A stretch of 64,000 bases of DNA from Guadua angustifolia (lineage: Eukaryota > Streptophyta > Magnoliopsida > Poales > Poaceae). Location: assembly GCA_036346375.1 (NCBI GenBank), contig CM070520.1, forward strand, positions 43,915,854 to 43,979,853, read 5' to 3'. This document shows, piece after piece, positions 35,601 to 47,640 of the stretch. The notes beneath the pieces are model-generated. The model had not been told where the DNA came from, did not search any database, and saw only the letters and a program-made list of their open reading frames with translations. Made by a program: the position numbers and the translations under genes. The number at the start of each line of letters is the position of its first letter. Position 1 is the first letter of the stretch.

Positions 35601-36662
35601 AATCTGCCTATCCGAAAAAATATGGGGTAAGATATGGGAAGAGAAGTATCCGATCCGTATCTGATTTATATCCGCATATCCGAGATATCCGAAAAATATC
35701 AGTGTAAATGAGTGCAATAGATATCCGATAACAGATCCGATAAACATAAACATTCTACATCATATAAGTTCATATGTTGATTGGAATTATACTTGGCTGC
35801 ATATTATTCTTATATAGGGAAGGCAACTATTATTGAATTTGAAACACTTATATGTCTCCAAGGTTCTAGTAAAGTTTTGTGTATTTAATATGCGCGACAT
35901 ATATAGTTTCTGCTTTTACGCATTATCCGACTAACTATTCGTAACCGAGACTAACCGTATCCGGAACGATCTGTATTCGCTCCGTATTCGCGACCGAAGT
36001 AATCCGTATTCGTATTCGAATCCGGCACTGTCCGTATCCGATTCTATATCCGAGAAAAAATTTGGAATAGGATACGGAATAAGCGAAATCCGTCCGTATC
36101 CGATCCGTTTGCATCCCTAGCTGCAGGAGCTCCGCCCGGGGCGCGTCGAAGCCCACGAGGTCCGCGTCAAGGATGCGCGGATCGGACGCAAAGGAGGACG
36201 ATTCGTCAACCTGGGTAGCGGAGAGGAGCTGGCCGGGCGCCGGCGCCGCGTATCTCTGCTTCCGCTGGTTTGCTTCCTCCGCTGACTTCTTCAGTCGCTG
36301 CATCTTCTCGGCTAATTGCAGAGCGGTGGGCAGCGTCTTGCGGGATCGAACAGTTCGACGGAGCAACGATGATTGCTGCATCCATGTCGCTCGATACATG
36401 AGGGTGTCCATGCAGTCCTCTATGTCATGAGCCAATTCGACCAGTTCTTCGATCCACAGCCGCGGTACGGCTCCGTGATGCTCGCTCCGTGAGGGGAGGC
36501 TGGGAGCTCTTCATCGATGACACCGACGATCATTTGGAGCTCCCGCCAGAGGGACCTGATGTCGCCCTTGACACCCTTGTGCAGCTTGTATTTCTCGTCG
36601 AGCAGCGAGACGAACTTCGGCAGGATGGCTTTCATGAATCCGCTCAGAAGGGCGGCCTCCAT
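32684..36662 (-). pseudogene. NLR-1: CC-NB-ARC-LRR immune receptor gene, disrupted
   Basis: NLRs are intracellular receptors that detect pathogen effectors. Exon 1 (36662-35194) holds an Rx-type coiled coil (AILPKFVSLLDEKYKL, then AHDIEDCMD, EDVID-like) and the P-loop GFCGLGKTT (35395-35421). A 310-bp intron follows (donor GTAAGG after KK-AG; acceptor CTTTCAG). Exon 2 (34883-32684) has kinase-2 RYFIVIDDI, RNBS-B SSRVVVTTS, GLPL-like CDGEPLALVTIGELL, RNBS-D LKACLLYFGMFP, an MHD-like MMHEFILH, about a dozen LRR-like segments and an acidic Ser-rich tail of about 100 residues. Defects: a frameshift near 36455-36475, a 635-bp hAT MITE in exon 1, and a TGA at 33890-33892 inside the LRR. Apart from these the frame is open over about 900 codons, so inactivation looks fairly recent. 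Confidence 0.92.
35485..36119. mobile_element. hAT-type MITE in exon 1 of NLR-1, 8-bp TSD
   Basis: Ends TAGGGGTGCAAACGGA and TCCGTTTGCATCCCTA are inverted. Flanks are GCTGCAGG on both sides (35477-35484, 36120-36127), the 8-bp duplication of hAT elements. The interior consists of degenerate TCCGNATCCG / CGGATNCGGA words. The insertion plus TSD is 643 bp; taking it out puts the coiled-coil frame (DAPRAELLQL) in phase with the NB-ARC frame (QQLAEPADGQ). Confidence 0.93.
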
Positions 36663-37560
36663 CTCCGTCCCCTAGCTAGCTATGATCCACTGATCAATTC
36701 ATCACCATCTATCTACACAGTCCTCACTCTCCATTGGCCGCTACTGGAGAACAATTTACTAGTGGTCCATAGTTCTTTGTAACTCCATGGATAGCTTGTC
36801 TTGACTTTTCGTTGCTATGCTATGGACTCAGCTAGCATGGGTTGCATGCTATGCTGCCAGTCAAAATTTACTCCTAGATTTTTTTTGAAAAATTGCTGAC
36901 ACAGGACTCTTTCGTAAATTTTTGACACCCTGAGGGCCTTATTGTAAAACCGCCGATGTCGGACTTTTTCATAAATCTTTGAAACACCGAGGGCCTTTCA
37001 TGTAAAACCATAGGCACAGGACTTCGTCGTAAATTCCCAAAAACCTCGATGGTTTTCGTGTAGACCTCACCATAAATTCTTGGAACTCTGAGAGCTTATT
37101 ATGCAAAAAAAAAAAAAACCAGAATGGGGTTTTTCACGAAAACAACGATGTGGAGCGCCTGAAGGGCCAGGAATCCCTTCCCCTTTAAGAAGAGTAGTAT
37201 ACCCTCAATGTCACATCTAATTATTATCACTAAATAATATATTCAATACAGACATATAGATGATATAAAATAAAGTGAATATTTATTAGGGGTATAAAGA
37301 GAACATTACACTAATTTTGTATTGGTATATGAAATAAATCCTATAGTTATGGACAAAATCATTTAAAAAATACGCCTTATAAACTTGGATAGATGAAGTA
37401 CTGACCAGGATCAATTGGGGAAGATGTGCCAAACATCATTTGATATAGATGCACCTCCAATATATTTTTTTCCGTACAATTAGTAATTACACAGCACCAT
37501 CTAAGGACAATAAGGCCACTAACAGTGGCAGTGTGTTTTAGTGTGTGCGAATTTTTGTAG
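36663..37560. other. Upstream region of NLR-1 with degenerate repeats
   Basis: 36720-36840 (CTCCATTGGCCG...GGAGAACAAT...CTTGACTTTTC) recurs at 39255-39375 in the same direction, with the retroposon insertion in between, so an old duplication of NLR upstream sequence is likely. 36885-37130 contains three or four loose copies of a unit with ACAGGACT...CGTAAATT...GAGGGCCT. No ORF or element boundary recognised. Confidence 0.5.
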
Positions 37561-37567
37561 TACTAAG

Positions 37568-37795
37568 ACTCCGTTTGGCAGAACTTCAGATCCTAAGTCC
37601 ATCTCAGATCTGGAGCTCATAGGCTAAAATAAAGTGAATTAAATTTATATTTTTAGTCTAAAATGTAAGCAAGATGACCCATATTCAAATACTATTAATG
37701 CACCTACAGCCCTAACTCCATAAATTTCTAAAGTTAGGAATACCCTACTCTATCAACTCCATGAATTTTGATGGAGCTGGAGCTGTACCAAACAC
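37568..37795. mobile_element. Probable MITE (CTCCGTTTGG termini)
   Basis: The left CTCCGTTTGGCAGAACTTCAG and the right GGAGCTGTACCAAACACCCC are imperfect inverted repeats typical of a common grass MITE type. I could not define the TSD. Confidence 0.55.
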
Positions 37796-38011
37796 CCCTA
37801 GGTGTTTTGCGTATGTATTAAAATATATTGCGTGTTCTTATATTGTGTTCAATTTTACCGTTTATAAGTTTTGTAGTGCTGTACATGTTTCGCATGCCAA
37901 TATCACATGGTTTGGGCCGCGGTAGTGAACCTTCAAGTCAATGCTAGCACCAAATGAGAGGAAGGAGATGGAGTGACAGCGGCGGGCCTAGGGATAGAGG
38001 ATGTGTGGATG

Positions 38012-39098
38012 GTTTTTTTCGATAAAGGAAGCTTTTATCAATCTTAGTAAATTATATCAAGGTGATACAGTTATACTAAGAAGACTTTTAACCTCTACAC
38101 AGCTAGGGTGTACACAGCCACACACACACACACACAAAAGACAAAGGAACCATCGCGGCAAACTACATCACGCAATATTATCTTCAAGGCTATCCACCAT
38201 CATAGCAACACTTGGACCGCGATAAAAACTCTCCAATGACAACGCCTCCAAGAAGGACTCGATACGCACACGCACCGCCATTGCTATGATCCAACTAGTG
38301 AAGGTCAGGCCAAAGGTTTTCACCTCGGAGAGTAAATCCTCAGACTACAAAACAATGTCTTCAACAAGGCCATTGCCAGGCACAACCAACTAAGGTCAGA
38401 CCTAGGGATTTCTCCCTGAAGTCGAAGTACCGGAGATCCCAATGTTGCAACCACCCTCATTCCGAGCTAGTGTCGCCATACCACTAAATCTTAGCCAATA
38501 GCAACGGCCACCTTCTCAAAGCCAGACAAACAATTTTTAGATATTCGACTCTACGATGACAGATTCACGAACTAGCCAATAGGCACACGATCATCAAGTT
38601 CATAGAGTGCATCTAAAAAATGAGTTGTGTCGCCTAAGAAAGCGAATCCGCGAATTGATGCTAAGATGACATAGGTCAATAGAAATATATGAACAACGCT
38701 AGTAAGAGATGAAAACGCTTGGCGAAGAGTAGTCACCTAGATTGGGCGGATCTTCACGGAGATTGCCAAGACAACTTGACACGGATCTGGGCCAGATCAG
38801 CCGCTAGAGAAGGATAGGAGGAGGCGGCGCTTCAGATCCACATGAGGGAGGGAGGGGGTGGCCCGACCTGTACATTAGGTGATCCACCGCCTCGTCTGAC
38901 TCCGACGAACTCGTGCTAGACATCGCTTGCAAAGACGCCAGGGGTAGCGACGACGAGATGGACACCGGGCGCAGGAGCGGGTGCCCCCGCCCGGCCGCCG
39001 CAGCCTCCAAACCCTTGTTTCGTGGTCTTACGCCTGGCAATTATATTCTGTACTGTCTACATATCACAACTACTAAAACATGTACTGTATTAACTAGC
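38012..39098 (-). mobile_element. Poly(A)-ended retroposon, copy B, 14-bp TSD
   Basis: Same body as copy A, in the opposite orientation (tail T7CGATAAAGG at 38012-38024). Flanked by GGATGTGTGGATGG on both sides (37998-38011 and 39099-39112). The shared body ends at 39034. The 64 bp at 39035-39098 form a 5' extension unrelated to the extension of copy A. No long ORF. Confidence 0.88.
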
Positions 39099-39112
39099 GG
39101 ATGTGTGGATGG

Positions 39113-39769
39113 TGGAAAAGAGAATCCTATTTTGCTGAGTTCCATGAATATTAAAAATGAGTGAAAAAGAAACGGCGGAAAAACTAGGCACACCTAAGGT
39201 CATGGCAGCGACTTCTCTAGCTGGTTAACTGAAAACGAATGGCTTGGCTTGTTCTCTCCATTGGCCGGCGGAGAACAATATATTAGCGGTCCATATTTCG
39301 TTGTAGGCATTCTTTGTAACCCTACGAATACGCTGTCCTGACTTTTCCATGCCGTGTGATGACTCAATACGCTCACGGTCACAAAATTCTATACTCTTGC
39401 AAAAGATAAGGTTGTACTTGGCCAGCATCAATTGAGAGAAAAAAATAACAGCCGGAAGACACGACATGACGACAAACATCATTTCGCATGTATCCACATC
39501 CCATATTAATTTTTTCATAGGATTAAAAAGTTATACTGCACTAATGAAGGTGAATGATCGAAAACACTTCTCAAATGTGAAGAAATACAACACCCTTTAA
39601 AAAGAAACGAGAACCAAGAAACAAAAAATGAAACTCCACAAATTTAACATCACGTGATAAGTATGCAATATTTTAGACGTACTAAACCTGCAAGACACGA
39701 AAATAAAAAATGAAACATCCCAAAATAAAAAAAATTAATCTGTGAAATATCGTATGCGTATTATAAGAA
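39113..39769. other. Spacer with remnant of duplicated NLR upstream sequence
   Basis: 39255-39375 matches 36720-36840 as noted for the NLR-1 upstream region. The rest is AT-rich with no recognised feature. Confidence 0.5.
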
Positions 39770-39811
39770 AATCACTACTACAGACTGCTTCATCCGCGAC
39801 CCCCATCACTG

Positions 39812-40150
39812 CCGGGTAGACCCGAGCTGGCAGTGATAATATTATCACTACCGGTTCTAAATTCAACCGGCAGTGAAAATATTATCACTGCCGGTTCTAA
39901 CTTCAATCGGCAGTGATAAGAACAGTATAATTTTCCCGCGCGAATGGAAGCAATATCACTGCCGGTTTTAGAGAGAGAAGCGGCGGATGATGTATTCGCC
40001 GTTTCAACTGTATAACCGGCAGTGATAAAGTGATTTGCGCAGGAAACGGTAACAATATCACTGCCAGATTTAGAGATAGAAGTGGCAGTGATATATTACT
40101 GCCGGTTCTATGGAAAAAGCTGGTAGTGATAATGTAGCAGTATATATATC
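39812..40150 (+). promoter_or_regulatory. CACTA-3 subterminal repeats and TATA box of TNP2
   Basis: At least six paired copies of TCACTGCCGG / CCGGCAGTGA are followed by TATATATATC (40141-40150), about 720 bp upstream of the first TNP2 reading frame. A transcript start shortly after 40150 is likely. Confidence 0.6.
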
Positions 40151-40863
40151 CTGGTTTCCTTCCCCAACCTATCCAGAACAGAGAGAAGCTCTGTTCTTGC
40201 TCAGTTGGGGTGGAGAGTGGGTAAATTTTTGCTCTCAAATTTGGTGGAATTCGTTTCTAACTCGTGATCTAAGGTTCGTATCTTGATGTACATTTCTTTG
40301 GTAGTTTATTTAGTTGGATATTATGTTCTATATTGTTGTAGGTTGTGAGAATTATTGATTGCATAGTCAACACAATTAGAGCTCTAATCTAGATGCTAGA
40401 TTTGAAATTACCAACTTTTATATGTATAGTGATTAGTGAGATTATGATGTAGGTTGAATTTAAGTATTTAGAGGACTAAATTAGTGATTGCATTTAATAC
40501 GTTGATTGAAATTAAATGTGGTAGCACTTCATAATTAACTATTGTTTAGTCTAATTACTTAAAATTGTTTCTTTATTTAGTGTATGTTAATTTAATATAC
40601 GTAAGTAATGTAAATTTTCCTAGATGAACCATTATATATAAGTAATAGCAATTATTTAATTGATTTCACAATCAAGATTTGGATATAGATTTATAAGTAA
40701 TGAAAATTTGTAGATTAATTAGTAGTACATAACAAATTAAATGAATAAAACAATTTGTGAGAACTTATTGATTTACTGAGATTTTATTTGTTATAAATAT
40801 TTGTAGACGGACCGAAGTTGGATGTATGAAGCGAACCATCGCGATAGAGAGTAATTTAACGGT

Positions 40864-43800
40864 GTGACTAGTTTTCTGAGCGTGGCTGCGGCGTACAAGT
40901 CAAATAAGCTGATAGACTATATGTGTTGCCCATGTGTCTATTGCAAGAATGAGAAGCAATTTTCTAACCTTGAGGCGATCCGTGCACACTTGCTTCGAAG
41001 GGGTTTCAAGCCTGCCTATACCTGTTGGACCGTGCATGGTGAAGATGAGATTGTACGTGAAGGGCATCTGATTGATGATGATGAAGACAACAACTCGATT
41101 GCGGTTGAAAACACGTTCGTCGACACCCATGAAGACACGTCCATCGATAACCATGAAGATGATCTAGAACAGATGTTGCATGATGGGGAGGAGGACCTTA
41201 CGAGTGAAAGGGATTTTCAGAAGTTTCAGCGTATGGTAGAGGATTCTACAACACCCTTGTACCCAAGCTGCAAGGAGGATCTCAAAAAGCTGCATGTTGT
41301 GCTTACGCTGCTGCAGTTGAAGGCAAGCAATGGTTAGTCCGATAAGAGTTTCACAGAGCTATTAGGTTTCTTCAGAGATGTCCTTCCAGAGGGTAATGTA
41401 TTGCCAGCAACCACGTACCAGGCCAAGCAGATTGTTTGCCCGTTGGGACTGGAAGTGTAGAAAATACATGCATGTCCAAACGATTGCATATTATATCGCA
41501 ATGAGTTTGCAAATTTGGATGCGTGTCCCGTTTGCAAGGCATCTCGTTATAAATGCGGCGATGACGACATCGAGGCGTAGTGTAAGAAGAAAAGACCTCC
41601 AACCAAGGTGGTATGGTATTTCCCTACAATCCCCATTTGAAGCGTCTGTTTGCGAACAAAAGGCATGCTCAATTGCTGCGATGACACGCCGAAAAGCGTA
41701 AGAAGGATGGAATGCTTAGACACCCTGCTGACTCCGCGCAGTAGAGGAATATCGATAGAAAATACAAAAAACACTTTGCATATGATATGAGGAATATAAG
41801 GTTCAGACTCAGTACGGATGGGACGATTCCTTTCAGCAACATGAGTAGTCGTCGTAGCATGTGGCCGGTGACTTTATATATCTACAACCTTCCTCCTTGG
41901 CTTTGTATGAAGCGGAAGTATATTATGATGCCGCTACTGATCCAAGGCTCGAGACAACCTGGCAATGATATTGATGTGTTCCTCAAACCACTGGTTGAAG
42001 ATCTTCTGGTATTGTGGAGCAGCGATTGCACGAGTATGGGATGAGTACAAAAGAGAACTTCATGCTACGCGTTGTTGTTCAGTAACCATCAATGATTACC
42101 TGTTCTTGGCAATCTTTGGGCTAGAGTATAAAAGGATTCAATGGATCGTCCATTGCATGGGTGATCTGGTGGCGGTGGCTGAAATCTTGTCGAAAAATGT
42201 GTTACATGCGGCATCGTAGGTTCCTTCGAAGGGACCATCCGTATCGCAACAACAAGAGAGCTTTTGATGGTACAAAGGAGACCGCTTTAGCTCCGCAACA
42301 TTGTAACGACAAAGAGATATTTGCGACCGTAAAGGATATTAAAATTATCCATGGAAAGGGAGCCGGAAGTACATCAGTCCTGAGTTCCGGTGATACAACT
42401 CCTTTGTGGAAAAAGAGATCAGTATTTATGGACCTACCTTATTGGCAGCACCTGGATGTTCGACATGCGATCGATGTCATGCATATAGAGAAGAACGTGT
42501 GTGACAGCTTGCTTGGTATTTTATTAGGCATACCTGGCAAAACAAAAGATACACTCAATGCACGGATGGACCTCAAAGATATGAAACCCAGGAAGGAGCT
42601 GCATCACGAAGAACTGGGTCAAGGAAAAAAGTATCTTCCCGCAGCTTGCTACACTCTAAGCAAGAATGATAAAATTAGTGTGTGTGAGTTCTTGCACGGA
42701 GTCAAAGTTCCGTCCGGTTATTCTGCCAACATAAAGAGGCTAGTCTCAATGAAAGACTTGAAATTAATTGGTATGAAGTCTCATGATTGCCACGTGATGA
42801 TGACACAGATGTTTCCTGTTTAGGATCGTTCCAAAGATTTTAGGGGCCCGGGGCGAGCTAAATCAAGTGGCCCTTTTATTGACTACCATAATTATTGCAG
42901 ATAAAATATCGAATGCTTTCATATATAATAAATTTGGTAGAGAATAAGTCACAACCAAAAGATAGTTTAAACATAATCAAATTCATGTACTATTCACTAA
43001 ATTGAGCTCTAGCCTCCAAGATGCATCTTCAAGCCCACCCGCGCCACATTGCCATCACTACCATAATGGTGCGACAAAAGTCAATCTCACCAACTCCTAC
43101 AAATTTAAATGGGCAAGTTAAAGTTCCTTCTAACTCTTTTAGATGCAAAGTCATCAATAATAGTATCAATATCAATTTCATCCAAATTATCCTTCTCAAT
43201 GCATAAAATTGACAAACCATTTAACCTTTCTTGTGACATTGATGACCTCAAGTAATTTTTTTAAATAATTTTAGCTTTGAAAAACTTCTTTCAGCGGAGG
43301 CTACAGTCATAGGTATGGTGAATAAGATTCGATAAGCAATTGAAACATTTGGATAGCAATCTAAATCCTTAACAAACTAAAAAATCTCCATGGCGGACTG
43401 TGAGTGAGTAGATAAAGTCATTTGTAGCACTTTTAGTTCAGAAAAAAAATCATCTAACTCAATATCACATGAACTATTATGGAAAAATGTTTTTGCAAAT
43501 TTAGTGCAATAATTTCTTAGTTCAATATTATCCAATGACTTTAAATTTTTTGAGCTAAGTAAAAAACCAAATATACTCTTAAATATAGTAAGATCCTCGA
43601 ACCTGTTCTTCAATGAAGAAATTGCTACATCCACCATAACAAGAAAGTATTTTAGCTCAAAAGACTTCTCAGTTGATAAAACCTCTTCATTATAATCATT
43701 TTCATCAAACTGTTTTTTCTGGGTAGCTTGGCGTTTTATCGGGAATGATACTTCTACATTCATGTTAGATACAATTTCTCTAGCAATATCCAAACTAGAT

Positions 43801-45210
43801 GCAAAATTCGTGCCAAAACTAATACGCCCTGTAATATGGGATGGAGGGAGTATTAACTAATTAATTTGACCAAATAATAATGGATTGCTTAGCCTGCTAA
43901 TACCTACAAACTATATGGTCCGGGGCCCTCCTAAATTGGGGGCCCTTGGCGGTCGCACCTGCTGCCCTCCCCTTTGGGCCGGCCCTTGCAATTAGGGGTG
44001 TTCTGCCAGAGAAAGTGCAAGACCCAATTATAAAGTTGTGTTCATTCTTCAACGCAATTTCACAGAAGGTCATCGATCCGTTGAAACTGGATAAGCTATA
44101 GCAAGACGTGATCCACACTCTATGCCGGTTTGAGATGTGCTTCCCTCCATCCTTCTTCGATATTATGGTCCATCTCATTGTTCATATTGTGAAAGAGATA
44201 CAGTTTCTTGGCCCTGTGTTTCTACATCAGATGTACCCTTTCGAGAGTTTCATGAGGGTTGTGAGGAAATATGTTCGTAATCAACATCAACCGGAAGGGT
44301 GTATTGCTGAAGGTTGGGATACCGAGGAGGTCATCGAGTTCTGCATCGATTACATGGATCTCAAACCGATTGGTGTGCCCGTATCTCGCCATGAAGGGAG
44401 GCTACAAGGGAAAGGGACACTAGGTCAGAAATTGATCCGTACGAATGATCGTGCTTCATTCACGCAAGCACATTTTACAGTTCTCCACCAATTAGTTGTA
44501 GCGGCCTCGTATGTCAACATGCACAAGAACATGCTACGAAGAAAAAACCCATGTAAGTCTAAGGTTTGGATTGCAAGAGAGCACAGAGATAACTTTGGAG
44601 ATTGGTTGCTTAGACACATGATGCATACGCAGACACAGTGTGCTCAATTGAGAGCGTTGGCTAAGGGACCATCATATACAATTTTGACATTTGAAGGATA
44701 CGACATCAATGGATATACATTTTATACGAGAGCACAAGATAACAAGAGCACTAACCAAAACAGTGGGGTCCGTATAGAGGCCTATAACAGCAATGGAAAT
44801 ATGCAGACGTACTACGGATTCATAGAAGAGATTTGGGAGCTTGACTATGGGACTTTGAAGGTCCCCCTTTTTCGGTGCCAGTGGGTCAGGCTACCAAGGG
44901 GCGTGAACATCGACAAGTACGTATCACTACCGTGGACTTCAAACACGTCGGATACATAGAAGAACCATTCGTACTTACTAATGCTGTTACACAAATTTTC
45001 TTTGTAAGGGATCCGGCTAACAAGAATGCCACGTGGTTCTTCAAGGAAAAAGAAGGATTGTCGGAGTTGAGAATGTAGTTGACAAGGAAGACTAACTAAT
45101 TCGATGAGCTTCCTCCTTTCGGTGAGAACATCGACCTAGGTCTCATGGAAGACATAGAGGAAGCTACATACATACACCGCGATCATAACGAAGGTCGGAT
45201 CATAACTTAG
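40864..45210 (+). pseudogene. TNP2 transposase of CACTA-3, interrupted by a hAT fragment
   Basis: The domain order is as in CACTA-1. Transpos_assoc-like N-terminus with acidic stretch (40864-41337; CCPCVYCKNEKQ, AYTCWTVHGEDEIV). Transposase_21 in pieces (41341-42820; CPLGLEV, KIHACPNDCILYRNEF, CPVCKASRYK, then DLPYWQHLDVRHAIDVMHIE and SYHD-type SHDCHVMMTQMFPV). A foreign insert lies at about 42824-43988. Next come a DUF4218-like part (44000-44560; FFDIMVHLIVHIVKEI, PVSRHEGRLQGKGTLG) and a DUF4216-like part (44815-45078; YGFIEEIWELDYGTLK). It ends in YIHRDHNEGR near 45200. Several stops (for example TAG at 41335-41337) and frameshifts make it a pseudogene. It is clearly a different lineage from CACTA-1: the proteins differ throughout and the subterminal motifs differ. 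Confidence 0.9.
42824..43988 (-). mobile_element. hAT (DUF4371/ZMYM1-like) transposase fragment inserted in TNP2
   Basis: Minus-strand ORF 43793-43377 (MDIAREIVSNMNVEVSFPIK, FLLSSKNLKSLDNIELRNYC) and, further on, about 43330-43200, IPMTVASAERSFSKLK, the hAT C-terminal dimerisation signature, in another frame. The right edge reads CCCCTTTGGGCCGGCCCTTG, a hAT-like terminus in reverse (CAAGGGCCGGCCC). The left edge (near GGATCG...TTTTAGGGGCCC) is decayed and no TSD remains. It splits MFPV from the RGVLPEKVQDP block of the host TNP2. Confidence 0.75.
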
Positions 45211-45663
45211 TTGTATAATTAAGGATATGCTTTATTTTGTATGAAGGTCAAGATTCAATTTGTAATATAAACATTTTGTACGAAGGACATGCTTCAATTT
45301 GTAATGTATGGAGTATTGATTATTATAATCATTCAAAAAAATTCAGAATATTTTGATATTGTTTGATACCTGTAGAAAATCAATAACAGAGAAATCATTA
45401 TTCAGTTAGTCAGCTTATCAGAATTTTACAAACCTCCTCAGGTCAATTTGGATATTCAATTAAATCAAAATCCGCGTGGTTGTCCAAATATATAAAAAAA
45501 ATCCTTTTCTTTTACCCTCCTCCCTCTGCCATGTCCTTGCCTCCTTTTGCCATGTCCTTGCCGCGATAGCAATTTCTGGCACACCAGGCCACCCAATCCT
45601 TGCCGTAGCAGCAATTTCTGCTACACCAACACTTGGCATGCACACGAGAAGGGGGGCGCAGGG

Positions 45664-46053
45664 ACTGTCACTGCCGGTTCTTTATTAACGCGGCACAGAT
45701 GGTGAATATCAGTGCCGGTTGACATATAACAACTGGCACTAATATAATACATCAGTGGCCAATGTTACCCTACACCTGGCACTGATAGTTCCACATCACT
45801 GCAGGGTTAGATTAGAACCGACAGTGATGTTGTTATATTACTGCCGGGTCATAAAGACCCGGCACTAATAGTGACACATCACTGTCGGGTTAAATTTCAA
45901 CCGGCAGTGATGTTGTTATATTACTACCGGTTCATAAATGACCTGACAGTAATAGTCCAACATCACTGCCGGTCTAAAACAAGCTGGCAGAGATAACACA
46001 TCAGTGACGTGTTATTTTATTGAACCGGCAATAATAATCTTCCCTATATATAC
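45664..46053 (+). promoter_or_regulatory. Internal array of CACTA-3 subterminal motif plus TATA box, between its two genes
   Basis: About ten copies of TCACTGCCGGTT / AACCGGCAGTGATG and variants (45676-46036), the same motif as the element's own 5' terminal array, are followed by TATATATAC (46045-46053) and a leader starting near 46075. No CACTA terminus precedes it. It lies about 450 bp after the end of TNP2. Function as a promoter of the second gene is inferred. Confidence 0.7.
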
Positions 46054-46228
46054 ATCATCTCTCCCACACTTAGACATTTTGCATCCCATTTGTAATTCCT
46101 GTCTTGTGCGCCCTAGCCGCCGTGAGAACTCCGCGTCCCCGTGCCGGCCCTCCTTGTGGTGACCCCTCCCCGCCATCTCCCCCTACGGCGCCTCCCTCCA
46201 CCGTCTGCCTCCCCGCGTCGCCCCTCCC

Positions 46229-46625
46229 CGCGCCGGTAAGCTTGTAGATTGTGCGGATGTTCTTGTTCCATGTTGTGTTATGTGTGTAGATTGTTGTTGC
46301 TCAGTGATGATATGGGTTCTGTGCTCTCCGCGCCGGTAAGCTTGTAGATTGTGCGGCTATTCTTGTTCCATTTTGTGCTATGTGTGTAGATTGTTGTTGC
46401 TTAGTGATGATATGGGTTCTGTGCTCCCCACGTCGTTAAGGTTGTAGATTGTGCGGATGTTCTTGTTCCATTTTGTGCTATGTGTGTAGATTGTTGTTGC
46501 TCAGTGATGATATGGGTTCTGTGCTCCCCGCGCCGGTAAGCTTGTAGATTGTGCGGCTGTTCTTGTTCCATTTTGTGCTATGTGTGTAGATTGTTGTTGC
46601 TCAGTGATGATATGGGTTCTGTGAT
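46229..46625 (+). repeat. Four tandem 100-bp units carrying splice-like sites
   Basis: Units start at 46229, 46329, 46429 and 46529 (period exactly 100 bp). Each has CGCCGGTAAGCTTG (donor-like; CGTCGTTAAGG in unit 3) and later TTGTTGTTGCTCAG (acceptor-like; CTTAG in unit 2). They lie just behind the putative first exon of the second CACTA-3 gene. Confidence 0.88.
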
Positions 46626-47149
46626 GAATAGAACAATTATTTATGTGAATTAGGCCTTGAATTGTAGACTTGTATGCTGAAGAAATATTGATTCGTTCAC
46701 TGGTTACTGGTTTGAACTTTGTTTACTAGTGCTGTTCGGCTAGACTACTAGTTGCTAACCTGTATGCTATCATCCTATTCGGTTAGACTGCTAGTTGCTA
46801 ACTTGTATGCTATCATCCTGTTCGGTTTTTGCTATCTGGTTGCTACTCTGATCGATCATTTGCTTAGCTATATTGGTTAGTCTGCTGTCAGTTTGATCTG
46901 AATTAGTATGGTAGTTTTGGTTAGCAAATGCTTGAACACTCAATGTGAAACACTCTGGTTAGTAGATAATCTGTTAAACAGCAAGTGAAATTTGTCAATT
47001 ATTTTGTGCATATTAAGGTGGTAAGCGTTCAAGGCCTAATTTGCTGAATTAATTTGTTAGCCGATTCGTGATTGAGATGAAGATTCTAATCTTCATTCAA
47101 ACCCTAAGTCTAAGAGCACAAAATATTCAATGCCGTATGTATCATGTGA

Positions 47150-47640
47150 ATTATTCTAATTCTTGGTGAATTTTGAAGTTTCTATGTATATGTGACTTCT
47201 GAAGCAATTTCTATGTATCATGTATATGAGAAATGTAATGTATTTGAATTTTGAAATTTGTATGTATCATGTCAAATGTATATGTGTCATGTGAATTATT
47301 CTAATTCTTGGTGAATTTCGAAGTTTTTATGTATATGTGACTTCTGAAGCAATTTCTATGTATCATGTATATGTGAAATGTAATGTATTTGAATTTTGAA
47401 ATTTCTATGTATCATGTCAAATGTATATGTATCATGTGAATTATTCTAATTCTTGGTGAATTTGAAGTTTCTATGTATATGTGAATTGAAGCAATTTCTA
47501 TGTATCATGTATATGTGAAAGTAATGTATTTGAATTTTGAATTTTCTATGTATCATGTATATGTGAAATGTAATGTATTTGAATTTTGAAATTTCTATGT
47601 ATCATATCAAATGTATCGGCATCATGTGAATTTGTTCCAC
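47150..47640. repeat. AT-rich tandem repeat, period about 145 bp
   Basis: Three or more imperfect copies of a unit containing GAATTATTCTAATTCTTGGTG, GAAGCAATTTCTATGTATC and GTAATGTATTTGAATTTTG. A second repeat with TTATAAATGCAAAACGTTGA (six copies) follows at 47690-47850. Probably intronic within the second CACTA-3 gene. Confidence 0.8.

Noticed and set aside
45664..46053. Nested non-autonomous CACTA element
   Set aside because: No CACTACTACAG-type terminus or 3-bp TSD around the array, and the equivalent position in CACTA-1 has the same arrangement; kept as an alternative under findings.
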